This document shows, one piece after another, positions 1 through 8,873 of a DNA stretch of 64,000 nucleotides (within the stretch, counting starts at the first letter, position 1; every line of letters starts with the position of its first letter). The DNA is from Lactiplantibacillus pentosus. GTDB taxonomy: Bacteria > Bacillota > Bacilli > Lactobacillales > Lactobacillaceae. Both the position numbers and the translations under genes were made by a program. The DNA lies in NCBI RefSeq assembly GCF_003641185.1, contig NZ_CP032757.1, positions 124,001-188,000 on the forward strand, in the 5' to 3' direction. The notes under the pieces were generated by a model. The model saw only the letters and a list, made by a program, of their open reading frames with translations. It was not told the origin of the DNA and ran no database searches.

Positions 1-786
1 GATGTCGCGATGGCTAATGCCTATCAAAATGTGCGCGAGTGGTACTTACAACATCCAACCGCTAGTGAAGCTGAATTAGCAGCGATGCACCATAGTGAAA
101 CCATGTTTATGCAGTATCTGCCCTCAGCGCGTACTGAGTACGGTGTGTGCCGCATGTGGGAGGAAATTGAAAAAGATGGGAAAAAGCTTGATATTGAGAC
201 GGGCGTCTTTGAATTTGGTGATGATAATAAAGACAATATGATTGTTTCAGCAGAAAGAGCCGGTCTTCCGACGATTCTCAAGTATCCGGGGATGGCAGCC
301 TATTTTGACAAGCATCAGTATGCAACCACGTGGCAAAAGCAGGATTATATTCTGAATCCTGTGCAATTTATTAATGGTTATTTAGGAATATTAGGAGAAG
401 TGGCCGCAACTTTTATTTTAGACGATGCTTTGGGTATTAACTTATCCCAAATTACCGCCGTAGATAAGAATGAGTTGTTTGATTTTATCATTGATGATCA
501 AGTCTTGGTTGATATTAAGAATTGGCATTACACGCATACTGCTACAGCATTCGATGATGAGAAGTGGGTTATGCATAAGTTAAATCAATTCTGTAAGGAT
601 ACTGGGAAAGATAACATGCGAGTTATGGTGATCAATGTGATCGATCGAACCCCAGAAGTGAAAGATAAGGTGACGTTGATTAATAATAATCGAATTTTAG
701 AAGTATCAGCCCTAATTGATGATCAAGGGGCACTAGTGTTGAGTCCAACTGATAAGCAACAGATAGGGGAGTTTCTAATTGACTGA
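1..786 (+). CDS. C-terminal part of a PD-(D/E)XK-like nuclease protein, 5' end outside window
   Basis: The frame is open to the first base of the window, so the ATG at 10 may be internal and the N-terminus may lie outside. Counting from that ATG, the visible part is 258 residues. It contains GILGEVAATF (Glu130), then FDFIIDD (Asp158), then VDIKNW (Asp168, Lys170). The order E...D...D-x-K fits a PD-(D/E)XK restriction-endonuclease core. The gene overlaps the next one by 8 bp, so the two are translationally linked. In pPIWI-RE defence modules a DinG-type helicase carries or accompanies a similar nuclease domain; I infer that relation from motif pattern only. A stand-alone nuclease remains possible. 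The neighbourhood looks more AT-rich than the lar genes, as expected for an acquired island. Confidence 0.55.
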   Translation, partial: DVAMANAYQNVREWYLQHPTASEAELAAMHHSETMFMQYLPSARTEYGVCRMWEEIEKDGKKLDIETGVFEFGDDNKDNMIVSAERAGLPTILKYPGMAAYFDKHQYATTWQKQDYILNPVQFINGYLGILGEVAATFILDDALGINLSQITAVDKNELFDFIIDDQVLVDIKNWHYTHTATAFDDEKWVMHKLNQFCKDTGKDNMRVMVINVIDRTPEVKDKVTLINNNRILEVSALIDDQGALVLSPTDKQQIGEFLID

Positions 787-2905
787 TAATAAGTATGTTC
801 GAACAAGTGTCCTTCAGTATTGGCTTGATTGGTCGGGCTTGGAAGACCGATTTTCATTAGTGATGAGTCCCGTCGTTAATAAGCAAGATTATGAGCTGTT
901 TTACGCTCAGCTGCAGACAATTCCTGTGCTATCAATGACTAAGATTAAGTCCAATCGGTATTTAATCTTGCTGGATGCTGAGCTGGCCAAGAAAGCGGCT
1001 CCGAGCGAGTATTTTATTCAGTGCGCATTTCAAGATTGTAATGACGCTGGCTACGATTTTTATCCCAATCACATCCTACAATTATTGATTAATTGTTTAG
1101 AAGACTGTGATACGGATGGCGCGAATAACTATACGGCCGCCCATTACTGTGTACGGCCTAATTGGAGTAAAAAGGCTCAGTGTTATGGATTACAAATTAG
1201 TGTCGACTGGCAAAACAACTTATGTCTCACTGGCGTCACTTTCTCAAAAGCGAGTCAAGTTGATGAGAATGGCCAATATTATTATTGGAATGCGGATGAA
1301 GAACGAATGTTACGATGCTGGGATCTGGATCGAGACCCACTCTATAAAAAACATAATTACTACGATCATCGTAATTCGATTAATGCAATCAGGCTAGACC
1401 ATCTGAGGGGATATGAAAATTCCAAGGTGGGCGTTGCAAATGAAATGCTGAGTCGTTTGAAAACCGTGTTTTCTGAGTGCTTCAGGGAACGAGAAGGTGG
1501 TGGGAGTCGGTACTGGCCGCGGTACAACAGTCGGGACTTGCTTTATTATAATCGTGGTAAACGAGATCGAACACGGGGCGCGTTGTGGTCTGCAATTGAA
1601 AATAAAACGATCAATATTTATTGCAGTTCGGATAGTGAACGGGTTTGTGAGTTGGCGGATGCAACCTACCACGGATTAATCCAGAATGCGGGTGTGCAGG
1701 CGCATAACATCACGATTGAGCGATCGTCGCAATCAAGGCCTGGCTTAAACATCCAAATTCTAGAATATGAGCCAGAAAATGAAGATGACGTTTATGAAGT
1801 TAGCCATGATGATACAGTTATTTTTCATTTAACGCCAAACGGGTTTGGTGACCAGCATGGTGATAAGAGTCCGGATTGGAACGAGGAAATCCAGCAAATT
1901 GCTGCGGGTGAAAGCAAGAATCAAGACGCAAAAACACGAAAAATCTCACAGGAAATCGTCATTAGGCGCGATATTGTATTGGGAACCCTCACTTCAATTT
2001 CAGACGCGCTAGTCGAAAAAGTACAGAAATATACGTACTTTTTAATTACGCCAGCCTCTAAGGACGATTACAAAGTGGTTAATGTTGCTAAGATGACAGT
2101 CGATCAAAATCGTCATCTCATGTTATCGAGGCGTGAGTGTAATGGTGATGAAATTAACGATGATTTGGATGAAGTTTATCAAATTGTTTATGATAATGCC
2201 CGCGGAAAAAAGAAGTATTGGCTGAAAGATTTACTGTTGGTCATTAAAGCGGATAATGGTTGGCTCGTTATTAGGGATACGAATCAACAAACAATGCCGG
2301 ATATTGAGTGGATTCGTCAGGAATTAAATATCAGTAACCCGAATATGCGAGTGGATCGTGAACAATTTTTACGAATTTTGGAAGATCAGTTGCAAAATGC
2401 AGAAGGAGCAGCGAAGCGAAACAGGCTGTTGCAGATTATTGCTCAAGTTGAAAAGATTCCTAAAGTGCTGGTCAGTAAGGGTGAGGTCAATCAGTCCCTA
2501 AAGGAAGTTAGCATCAATTGGCAGGGAGGTGCCATGGCACAAATCAATAATGACTTGCGACTCAATGAGACGTTCGAAGGGGCGTTTCTGAATGGTATTT
2601 TTAAAAAAGAGAATGAAGATCATATTCGAGGATACTATGGTATTGGGCTATTGGTACCTAAAAAACCTAACACCTATAATTATTTTTCTGCCGCAACCGA
2701 AAATATCAGGAAAGTCACCGCACGAGGAAATCACTTAAAGAAAGTCGATTTAGTGGATATTCCCGCTGCCTATTTTGAAAAGGAGATTTTTCTGGATGTG
2801 GCAGATATGATGTCAGTAACGTTTGTTCGTAATAATCAAAACACCGTTGTGCCGTTTCCGGCGAAATATCTGCGTGAATATCTGGCACTTGAAGACCGAT
2901 TGTAA
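779..2905 (+). CDS. 708-aa unknown protein, possible divergent pPIWI-RE (Argonaute-like) protein
   Basis: A TTG start overlapping the upstream stop is supported by an aggggag-type ribosome site about 7 bases before it. No membrane segment or signal peptide is seen. The N-terminal 200 residues are rich in Cys, Trp and Tyr; the middle alternates beta-rich stretches with charged linkers. The last 80 residues include GYYGIGLLVPKK, then FVRNNQNT, then VPFPAKYLREYL. This arrangement resembles the C-terminal RNase H-like end of pPIWI-RE proteins, which close with a P-[LF]-P-x-x-L/Y type helix. Coupling to a PD-(D/E)XK nuclease is also typical of pPIWI-RE three-gene modules. The family assignment is inference; the conserved Arg/Glu pair cannot be placed with certainty by eye. 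It ends without an obvious terminator. Confidence 0.45.
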   Translation: MTDNKYVRTSVLQYWLDWSGLEDRFSLVMSPVVNKQDYELFYAQLQTIPVLSMTKIKSNRYLILLDAELAKKAAPSEYFIQCAFQDCNDAGYDFYPNHILQLLINCLEDCDTDGANNYTAAHYCVRPNWSKKAQCYGLQISVDWQNNLCLTGVTFSKASQVDENGQYYYWNADEERMLRCWDLDRDPLYKKHNYYDHRNSINAIRLDHLRGYENSKVGVANEMLSRLKTVFSECFREREGGGSRYWPRYNSRDLLYYNRGKRDRTRGALWSAIENKTINIYCSSDSERVCELADATYHGLIQNAGVQAHNITIERSSQSRPGLNIQILEYEPENEDDVYEVSHDDTVIFHLTPNGFGDQHGDKSPDWNEEIQQIAAGESKNQDAKTRKISQEIVIRRDIVLGTLTSISDALVEKVQKYTYFLITPASKDDYKVVNVAKMTVDQNRHLMLSRRECNGDEINDDLDEVYQIVYDNARGKKKYWLKDLLLVIKADNGWLVIRDTNQQTMPDIEWIRQELNISNPNMRVDREQFLRILEDQLQNAEGAAKRNRLLQIIAQVEKIPKVLVSKGEVNQSLKEVSINWQGGAMAQINNDLRLNETFEGAFLNGIFKKENEDHIRGYYGIGLLVPKKPNTYNYFSAATENIRKVTARGNHLKKVDLVDIPAAYFEKEIFLDVADMMSVTFVRNNQNTVVPFPAKYLREYLALEDRL

Positions 2906-3011
2906 GTGACGACCGCCTTATTTACTTTCCTTTCAGCTGAATTGAAATTATAATAACCTTAATAGTGTAAGCGGATTTAAACGGATGAGCATATTAAGGA
3001 GGCGCCACGAC

Positions 3012-3761
3012 ATGAGTTTTCGAGTAGTTGCCGGTTATTTTGGCGAATTTAGTGATGAAGCGAAGCAGGCAAATCAAGATTTGGGTGTTATTGGGATTTC
3101 ATTTCAGTATCAGTGCAATCTCGTTTATCCAGAAGGGGCTGGTCCCAACTTTGGCTTTCGGACGGACAAGCAAGCGATTGATGTCTTTGATGCATTGCAC
3201 GTGGCGTACGATGGCTTTAAGGTGCAAGCCGGCCTAGTCAAAGCCATGGGTCTCGTGGATTATCAATTAATTGGTGGACGCTATGAACTCACAGGGCATG
3301 ATTTTCGTGAATTGAGTTTGGCGGAAATTAATCAAAACTTAGCGGCTATGCCCGGATTATTAGTCACAGGTCCAATGCCGATACGATATATCACGTATCA
3401 ACGAACGACTGATTCGGTGGATACGACCACCTTTAGTGGGAACTGGACGTTAGGGGATAGCGTTGGATTCCGCCAGTTAAACGACACGGCAGCCGAGTCA
3501 CTGCAGGCACCAGTGGCGGCGTTGATTACGGCAATTGACCAGCTAGGCGGCACATTACAGCAAATTGACCAACCAACACCACAAGCTTCAACGGCGCTTC
3601 CGGCACATTTGAGTGATGATGTTCATCAGGCTAACGTTGATGCTTGGGTGGCTTTAACGCAGCCACAGGGTGACGAGCAGCAGGTTTTACAGGCGATTCA
3701 CGCCGCAGAAATAGAGAACCAGCGCATGAATGAAGCACTGACTCGAGTTTATTTGAAGTAA
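3012..3761 (+). CDS. hypothetical protein, 249 aa
   Basis: I chose ATG 3012 because AAGGAGG (2997-3002 region) lies about 9 bases upstream; an in-frame ATG at 2985 lies before that ribosome site. The protein is soluble, with no signal peptide or membrane segment. Residues 1-160 look like a mixed alpha/beta fold; the C-terminal 70 residues are Ala/Gln-rich and helical. I do not recognise a family. It stands alone, facing the lar transporter transcript, with a parS site directly after its stop and a bidirectional terminator behind that. Confidence 0.7.
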   Translation: MSFRVVAGYFGEFSDEAKQANQDLGVIGISFQYQCNLVYPEGAGPNFGFRTDKQAIDVFDALHVAYDGFKVQAGLVKAMGLVDYQLIGGRYELTGHDFRELSLAEINQNLAAMPGLLVTGPMPIRYITYQRTTDSVDTTTFSGNWTLGDSVGFRQLNDTAAESLQAPVAALITAIDQLGGTLQQIDQPTPQASTALPAHLSDDVHQANVDAWVALTQPQGDEQQVLQAIHAAEIENQRMNEALTRVYLK

Positions 3762-3763
3762 GA

Positions 3764-3779
3764 TGTTTCACGTGAAACA
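3764..3779. other. parS site 1 (ParB-binding palindrome)
   Basis: The sequence TGTTTCACGTGAAACA is a perfect 16-bp palindrome and matches the bacterial parS consensus TGTTNCACGTGAAACA. It starts 3 bases after a stop codon. Three more copies or near copies lie at 22995, 54532 and 54615. Confidence 0.9.
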
Positions 3780-3844
3780 ATTTTGTTTCGACGGATAATG
3801 GTGACACAATTAGGACTAAAATCAGAATAGATTGTTAGCTTAAC

Positions 3845-3886
3845 AAAAAATGCTTACCAGTGATCAATCACTAGTAAGCATTTTTT
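3845..3886. terminator. bidirectional terminator
   Basis: An AAAAAATGCTTAC arm and its complement GTAAGCATTTTTT flank an inner AGTGAT/ATCACT stem. Both strands end in T runs. It separates convergent genes ending at 3761 (+) and 3900 (-). Confidence 0.9.
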
Positions 3887-3899
3887 GTGTTGCCCCAAC

Positions 3900-4133
3900 T
3901 TAAAGTCGGCTGTTGTAAATCAAGAAACTGATGTAGCATTTGTCGCCATCAGGTAAGTCGTAACCGGTATTTTCGTTACTGCCGTCATTTTCATGTAAAA
4001 CGACGAATTCACCTGAACCGTAATCTTGATCGTTTAAATATTTCACTAAACGTTCGTCACATTCAGCTAAGGTCTTGCCGGTAACGACGCGCCGGTTCCA
4101 ACCACGATGGATTTCAGTATTTGGATTAAGCAT
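3900..4133 (-). CDS. small hypothetical protein, 77 aa, downstream of larO
   Basis: It starts with ATG 18 bases after the larO stop, with GAGGAG about 8 bases upstream, so it is probably the last gene of the larR-MN-Q-O transcript. The protein is acidic and soluble, with a conserved-looking VVTGKTLAECDERLVKYL stretch and a Tyr/Asp-rich C-terminus. No family is recognised. The bidirectional terminator at 3845-3886 follows directly. Confidence 0.65.
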   Translation of the reverse strand: MLNPNTEIHRGWNRRVVTGKTLAECDERLVKYLNDQDYGSGEFVVLHENDGSNENTGYDLPDGDKCYISFLIYNSRL

Positions 4134-4151
4134 CTTCTCAACTCCTCTTAA

Positions 4152-4883
4152 TTATAAAGTCATCAATTGCGCTTGCCGCGCGGGTTGCTGCGCTAGGGCA
4201 GTACGCGTTAGGTCAGCGTCGACTTGGTGGGTAGGATTAAAAATAATGAAACGTTCGCCAACGGTTTGAACTTGTTGATAGTTGTGGCTCGCCATAATGA
4301 TCGTCTTGCCAGCAACTTGTAGCCGTTGCAGTAGGGTCAGCATGTGCTGTTGAGCGGCGATCGTGAGGCCGTTCAACGGTTCATCTAACAATAAAATTTC
4401 CGGGTTTAGTGCGAGCACGCTAGCTAGTGCCACGCGCTTCTTCTCGCCACCCGACAGTTGGTACGGGACGCGGTCGGCCAAGTCGCCGCAGTCAGTTAGT
4501 GCCAAACAATCGTCGACACGTTGCTTGATGGTGGCCGCAGATAATCCCAGTTGGCGGGGCCCGAACGCAACTTCGGCCGCGACCGAAGTGTTAAACAACT
4601 GGACGTCAGTGTTTTGAAAGACCATCCCGATTTGTTGATGGAGTCGCTGGCGTTGTTGTGCGTTGGCAAGGTAGTCAGCCGTAATGGCTTGGTCGTGCAA
4701 CCAGTAAGTGCCGCTGGTGGGACTCGCTAAACCGCTGAGGAGCCGTAACAATGTTGATTTGCCCGAGCCATTGGGACCCATGAGACACACAAACTCACCC
4801 GCATCAATCGTCAAATTGAGCGCGTTTAACCCACATGTATCAGGATAATCATAGCAAATATTTACCAATTTAATCAATACCAC
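4152..4883 (-). CDS. larO: LarO, ATPase of the nickel ECF transporter
   Basis: A 243-aa energy-coupling ATP-binding protein of the CbiO/EcfA type. It has Walker A GPNGSGKST (about residues 36-44), Q-loop FQNTDVQLF, signature LSGGEKKR and Walker B ILLLDEP. It starts with GTG one base after the larQ stop, so the genes are tightly coupled. With LarQ and LarMN it should import Ni2+ for the lactate racemase cofactor. Role in the lar locus is established for L. plantarum; assignment here rests on sequence and gene order. Confidence 0.93.
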   Translation of the reverse strand: MVLIKLVNICYDYPDTCGLNALNLTIDAGEFVCLMGPNGSGKSTLLRLLSGLASPTSGTYWLHDQAITADYLANAQQRQRLHQQIGMVFQNTDVQLFNTSVAAEVAFGPRQLGLSAATIKQRVDDCLALTDCGDLADRVPYQLSGGEKKRVALASVLALNPEILLLDEPLNGLTIAAQQHMLTLLQRLQVAGKTIIMASHNYQQVQTVGERFIIFNPTHQVDADLTRTALAQQPARQAQLMTL

Positions 4884-4884
4884 G

Positions 4885-5706
4885 TTAATGCCCCCAGAAA
4901 ATAAAGACGGCCCACACGATTAATGCCGGTGTTAAGGCCAGATAATCACGCCAATGTGTTGAGTGTGTCGTTGCCCGTGCGTAATGCCCGTTGAAACCAC
5001 GCGCTTCCATTGCCGCATAGAGTTCTAGCGCGTACGCGTAACTTTTGAGATATAAATTACCGAACAACGCACCAATCAAGCGGTACGGATGAGTCGCTGG
5101 TGCCACGGTCCGTAATTCTAAGGCTTCCATCGTCAACAATAAATGTTGTCCGAGCATCCGCAAGTAAGTGATCGCAATGGCTAAAGTCATGATTAACAGG
5201 TCAGGGCAGTGGAGCGCCTTCAAGCCCGTTAATAACGCTTGAAACGGCGTTGTTAGACGGTAATACTGGGCGTTTGCCAGCATTAGACTGGTTTTGAGGC
5301 CGAAAAATAATAAGGTGCTAGGGCCAGCTAGCCAGTAGCTAGGCAGGACGAAGAGTAGCGCCGCCGCAACGCTAATGAGCCAACTTTTGATAAAGTGGCG
5401 GAGTTGGTGCGGTGGTAACCATAATAATTGGCCACCAATCAGTAGGGCCAGCCCCCATAACAGGATGGCGTTACGGCTCACAGCAATCAAGATGACCAGC
5501 AGTAGTAACCGAATCAACTTGAACTGCGGGGCGATTTGCCAGCGCGTCGTAACGGGGACCGGCGTCGGCTGCGCGAGGCGGCTCAGTAATTGGCGTAAAT
5601 GCTGCTGATTGCGTTGCCACCATTGATGCTTAGTAGCGGCGGTGGTGACTGTCGTGGTCGTTTGCAGCCACGCTGGCAGATCAGCGGTGTGACGGGTTGG
5701 TTTCAT
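4885..5706 (-). CDS. larQ: LarQ, transmembrane subunit of the nickel ECF transporter
   Basis: A 273-aa CbiQ/EcfT-type membrane protein. After a basic N-terminal segment (about residues 1-65) there are several hydrophobic helices. A C-terminal MEARGFNGHYAR motif matches the Ala-Arg-Gly coupling motif by which EcfT subunits contact the ATPase. The gene overlaps the end of larMN by 26 bp and is followed one base later by larO. It should sit in the membrane and link LarMN to LarO. Confidence 0.92.
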   Translation of the reverse strand: MKPTRHTADLPAWLQTTTTVTTAATKHQWWQRNQQHLRQLLSRLAQPTPVPVTTRWQIAPQFKLIRLLLLVILIAVSRNAILLWGLALLIGGQLLWLPPHQLRHFIKSWLISVAAALLFVLPSYWLAGPSTLLFFGLKTSLMLANAQYYRLTTPFQALLTGLKALHCPDLLIMTLAIAITYLRMLGQHLLLTMEALELRTVAPATHPYRLIGALFGNLYLKSYAYALELYAAMEARGFNGHYARATTHSTHWRDYLALTPALIVWAVFIFWGH

Positions 5707-6667
5707 GTTGAAGGCCTCGAATCAAAAGTAGAAAAATCAAAATGGCAGTCATTCCAGATAAAATGTATCCCAGACTAACCGGTAATCCGGCAATCGTATA
5801 GTCGCTAAATAGCGCTTGAAAATGAAAGCCGTGGACCATCCCTTGTGGCGCGTGGGTGCTAATGTGTTGTTGCACCAGACGTTGCTGGAGTTCGTGAGGC
5901 GACCATTCGCCCCAAGCAGTATTACTTGCTAGGAGGCCTAAAGGTGAAAGCACGGCTAGTCCCAGCAATAAAGCAATCCAGGGACGGTGATTTCGAAGCG
6001 TTGGCGTTTGATAGAGGTTGGTCGGCGCGACGCGTTTCACGAATTGAAAGACGAGTAACGTGAATACAACTTCGACCCAGCCCGCGACCAGTAAGTGGGC
6101 CGCTAGCATAGCCGGCACGGTGATGTTGAGGCCATACGGGCAATAGAGCGGGGCGCCACTTGTCGTATGAGCTAAGAGCGGTTGTAGTCCGAGCTCAATT
6201 CCTGCAACAAGTGCCGCCATGTTGATGCCCAAATAGGCGCCAACAGCGAGTCCTAATTTTTCATGGTGCCATTTTTGACCCATCCGGTAGCAAGCGTAAC
6301 CGACGAACGGCATAATGACGGCCATATTCAGGGCATTGGCCCCAAAGGCGAGGATGCCGCCATCACCGAATAATAACGCTTGTAGCAGTAACGTTACGGT
6401 CAACGCAAGACAAGCCGCCCACGGCCCAATCAGCACCGCCAGTAGTGTGCCCCCAACGGCATGCGCCGTCGTCCCACCTGGGATCGGGAGGTTAAACATC
6501 ATAATCAAAAATGCCAATGACGCGGCGATGCCGAGCATTGGCAGGGTTTCACGATGTGTTTTGAGTTGAACTTTGACTTTCAAGACGGCAACGGTCCAAA
6601 CGGGGACCATCGCGGTGACAAGGGTTCCGCAGGTCGCGGGACTTAAATAATTATCCGGAATATGCAC
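5681..6667 (-). CDS. larMN: LarMN, fused CbiM/CbiN-type nickel-binding subunit
   Basis: I chose GTG 6665-6667 because it gives Met-His-Ile-Pro-Asp, the CbiM/NikM N-terminus whose His2 and free amino end bind the metal; a GAGGTG ribosome site lies 7 bases upstream. The longer in-frame ATG at 6682 would bury that end. Residues 1-220 are the multi-helix CbiM part with GGTTAHAVGGTL (second metal site). The C-terminal part, about residues 220-328, has two hydrophobic segments around a soluble loop, as in CbiN. The fusion is usual for lar loci. It imports Ni2+ with LarQ and LarO. Confidence 0.93.
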   Translation of the reverse strand: MHIPDNYLSPATCGTLVTAMVPVWTVAVLKVKVQLKTHRETLPMLGIAASLAFLIMMFNLPIPGGTTAHAVGGTLLAVLIGPWAACLALTVTLLLQALLFGDGGILAFGANALNMAVIMPFVGYACYRMGQKWHHEKLGLAVGAYLGINMAALVAGIELGLQPLLAHTTSGAPLYCPYGLNITVPAMLAAHLLVAGWVEVVFTLLVFQFVKRVAPTNLYQTPTLRNHRPWIALLLGLAVLSPLGLLASNTAWGEWSPHELQQRLVQQHISTHAPQGMVHGFHFQALFSDYTIAGLPVSLGYILSGMTAILIFLLLIRGLQHETNPSHR

Positions 6668-6681
6668 GGATGAGCACCTCA

Positions 6682-7347
6682 CTAATTTGCAATTTGGTCT
6701 AAGAGGTAGCTGACATCTTGAATAATAAACTTGTGATTTTGGACCGTAATCACGCCATCCATGCGCAATTCTTTCAACATTCGATTAACGCTACTGCGGG
6801 AACTAATGCCACAGAAGCCCGCAATGTCATCATTTGTCACCACGAAGTCGATCAGGATACCATCGTTGACTTTGCGGCCAAATAAATCCACCAGGCTATA
6901 AATAAACGCACAAATCGCGCCCTTCTTGCCATTCATCACCATTCGCTGTAGACGCAAAATGTTTTCGGATAACTTTTTGCGGTAGTAGTTCTTGACGTAA
7001 TTTTGAAGCTCCGGCGTGCTGTTGACGTACTTCCAAAAAGCGACGCGGTTGACTTGATAGAAGGTCGCGTATTCGGATTCGATGCGGACGTTAAACGGCT
7101 GGTCAGTCGACCGGGAGACCTCATCGCGCAACAGGGAGATCACATCCGGTTTGGCGATATAAGACAAATTATATTCGCGCCCGTCTTGCAAAATAATGCT
7201 GTTTTTGATGATGCCGTCCTTCAAAACATAGGTGTAATGTTCGGCCAGACCATGATAAGTCAAATAAGTGTGTCGTTTTTTCTGAATCGTTGGCACGTGA
7301 TGGGCTTCCAAATAACTCAGTAAATATTCAATATCAGTTAATACCAT
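6682..7347 (-). CDS. larR: LarR, Crp/Fnr-type activator of the lar genes
   Basis: A 221-aa protein with an N-terminal cyclic-nucleotide-binding-like beta barrel (about 1-120), a dimer helix (about 120-150) and a C-terminal winged helix with ISSRSSVNRMLKELRMDGVI as recognition region. No FeS cysteine cluster is seen. Known LarR activates larA-E and the transporter in response to L-lactate. The gene is divergent from larA, first in its own operon, 14 bases before larMN. The palindrome at 7456-7468 in the shared control region is a candidate target. Confidence 0.9.
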   Translation of the reverse strand: MVLTDIEYLLSYLEAHHVPTIQKKRHTYLTYHGLAEHYTYVLKDGIIKNSIILQDGREYNLSYIAKPDVISLLRDEVSRSTDQPFNVRIESEYATFYQVNRVAFWKYVNSTPELQNYVKNYYRKKLSENILRLQRMVMNGKKGAICAFIYSLVDLFGRKVNDGILIDFVVTNDDIAGFCGISSRSSVNRMLKELRMDGVITVQNHKFIIQDVSYLLDQIAN

Positions 7348-7455
7348 CTTAGTTTTTCAGTTCTTTCGTGAATAAATTTAAGGTTGAGTGCATTAAAATA
7401 GCGATTCTCAACGCTAATCACGACAATGACGCTTCTTAAGCATAGCGGTTTTCGT

Positions 7456-7468
7456 GATTGTGACAATC
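7456..7468. promoter_or_regulatory. candidate Lar box (LarR operator)
   Basis: GATTGT-G-ACAATC is a perfect palindrome of Crp-site size. A second inverted pair, AATCACGA (7416-7423) and TCGTGATT (7452-7459), brackets the region. The centre is about 91 bases before the inferred larA start of transcription, a helical phase used by Crp-type activators. Assignment to LarR is inference from position and family. Confidence 0.55.
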
Positions 7469-7517
7469 GCATTTAAAGTATACATTTGTTAACTATTTTT
7501 GAAAACTTGAAATGTAG

Positions 7518-7546
7518 CGGACAACCGTCGCGACTACTAGTATAAC
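7518..7546 (+). promoter_or_regulatory. larA promoter
   Basis: CGGACA (7518-7523) and TATAAC (7541-7546) are 17 bases apart. The poor -35 box suits a promoter that needs an activator. Transcription would begin near 7553, which leaves a normal leader for the ATG at 7598 but not for an ATG at 7556. Confidence 0.55.
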
Positions 7547-7597
7547 AAAACGTGCATGCAAAAATTAGCTTTTGAGGAAAGAGGATGGCTCAAAGTC

Positions 7598-8872
7598 ATG
7601 GTTTCAATTGATTTACCCTATGACAAGCGCACACTTACGGCTGAAATTAGCGATGAAAATTATGCCGGTAAGTTAGTGTCGCAAGCTGCAACATATCATA
7701 ACAAATTATCAGAACAGGAAACGGTCGAACAATCATTAGACAATCCGATCGGCACGCCTAAGTTAGAAGAACTCGCACGTGGTAAGCACAATATCGTCAT
7801 TATTAGCTCAGACCACACGCGCCCCGTTCCTTCCCACATTATCACGCCAATTCTATTGCGGCGGATTCGGTCAGTAGCACCGGATGCCCGGATTCGAATT
7901 CTAGTTGCGACCGGTTTCCATCGGCCTTCAACGCACGAAGAACTCGTTAATAAGTATGGTGAAGACATTGTCAATCATGAGGAAATCGTGATGCACGTTT
8001 CGACCGACGACAGTAGTATGGTCAAAATTGGCCAGCTGCCATCTGGTGGCGATTGCATTATTAATAAAGTCGCCGCCGAAGCGGACTTACTGATCTCTGA
8101 AGGCTTCATTGAATCCCACTTTTTTGCCGGCTTTTCGGGTGGGCGCAAGTCGGTTTTGCCGGGTATCGCCTCATATAAGACGATCATGGCGAACCACTCG
8201 GGCGAATTTATTAATTCGCCTAAAGCGCGGACTGGAAATTTAATGCATAATCCGATTCACAAAGACATGGTTTACGCCGCGCGGACGGCTAAGCTGGCGT
8301 TCATTATCAACGTCGTGTTAGACGAAGATAAAAAAATCATTGGCTCCTTTGCCGGCGATATGGAAGCGGCCCATAAAGTGGGTTGTGACTTTGTCAAAGA
8401 ACTCTCCAGTGTGCCCGCGATTGACTGTGATATTGCCATCTCGACTAACGGTGGTTATCCGCTTGATCAAAATATTTATCAAGCCGTTAAAGGGATGACG
8501 GCGGCCGAAGCAACCAATAAGGAAGGCGGCACGATCATTATGGTAGCCGGTGCGCGTGATGGTCACGGTGGCGACGGCTTTTATCATAATTTAGCCGATG
8601 TTGACGACCCCAAGGAATTTTTGGACCAAGCAATCAACACGCCGCGGCTCAAGACGATTCCAGACCAGTGGACAGCGCAAATTTTTGCCCGCATCCTCGT
8701 GCATCATCATGTGATCTTTGTTTCTGATCTGGTCGACCCAGACTTGATTACCAATATGCACATGGAATTGGCGACGACCCTTGATGAAGCGATGGCAAAG
8801 GCCTATGCGCGTGAGGGGCAAGCAGCCAAAGTAACGGTCGTTCCTGATGGCTTAGGCGTCATTGTGAAGTAG
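7598..8872 (+). CDS. larA: LarA, nickel-pincer lactate racemase
   Basis: The product interconverts D- and L-lactate using a nickel-pincer nucleotide bound covalently to lysine. With ATG 7598 the protein is 424 aa, the usual length, and key residues fall in register: His108 in ATGFHRP, His174 in IESHFF, Lys184 in GGRKSV (cofactor attachment) and His200. A ribosome site (AGAGGATGG) lies upstream. The longer in-frame start at 7556 adds 14 residues and almost coincides with the inferred transcription start. First gene of larA-B-C-D-E. Confidence 0.97.
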   Translation: MVSIDLPYDKRTLTAEISDENYAGKLVSQAATYHNKLSEQETVEQSLDNPIGTPKLEELARGKHNIVIISSDHTRPVPSHIITPILLRRIRSVAPDARIRILVATGFHRPSTHEELVNKYGEDIVNHEEIVMHVSTDDSSMVKIGQLPSGGDCIINKVAAEADLLISEGFIESHFFAGFSGGRKSVLPGIASYKTIMANHSGEFINSPKARTGNLMHNPIHKDMVYAARTAKLAFIINVVLDEDKKIIGSFAGDMEAAHKVGCDFVKELSSVPAIDCDIAISTNGGYPLDQNIYQAVKGMTAAEATNKEGGTIIMVAGARDGHGGDGFYHNLADVDDPKEFLDQAINTPRLKTIPDQWTAQIFARILVHHHVIFVSDLVDPDLITNMHMELATTLDEAMAKAYAREGQAAKVTVVPDGLGVIVK

Positions 8873-8873
8873 C

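Noticed and set aside
7556..7597. Longer start for LarA at ATG 7556
   Set aside because: It almost coincides with the inferred transcription start and shifts the known Lys184 numbering.
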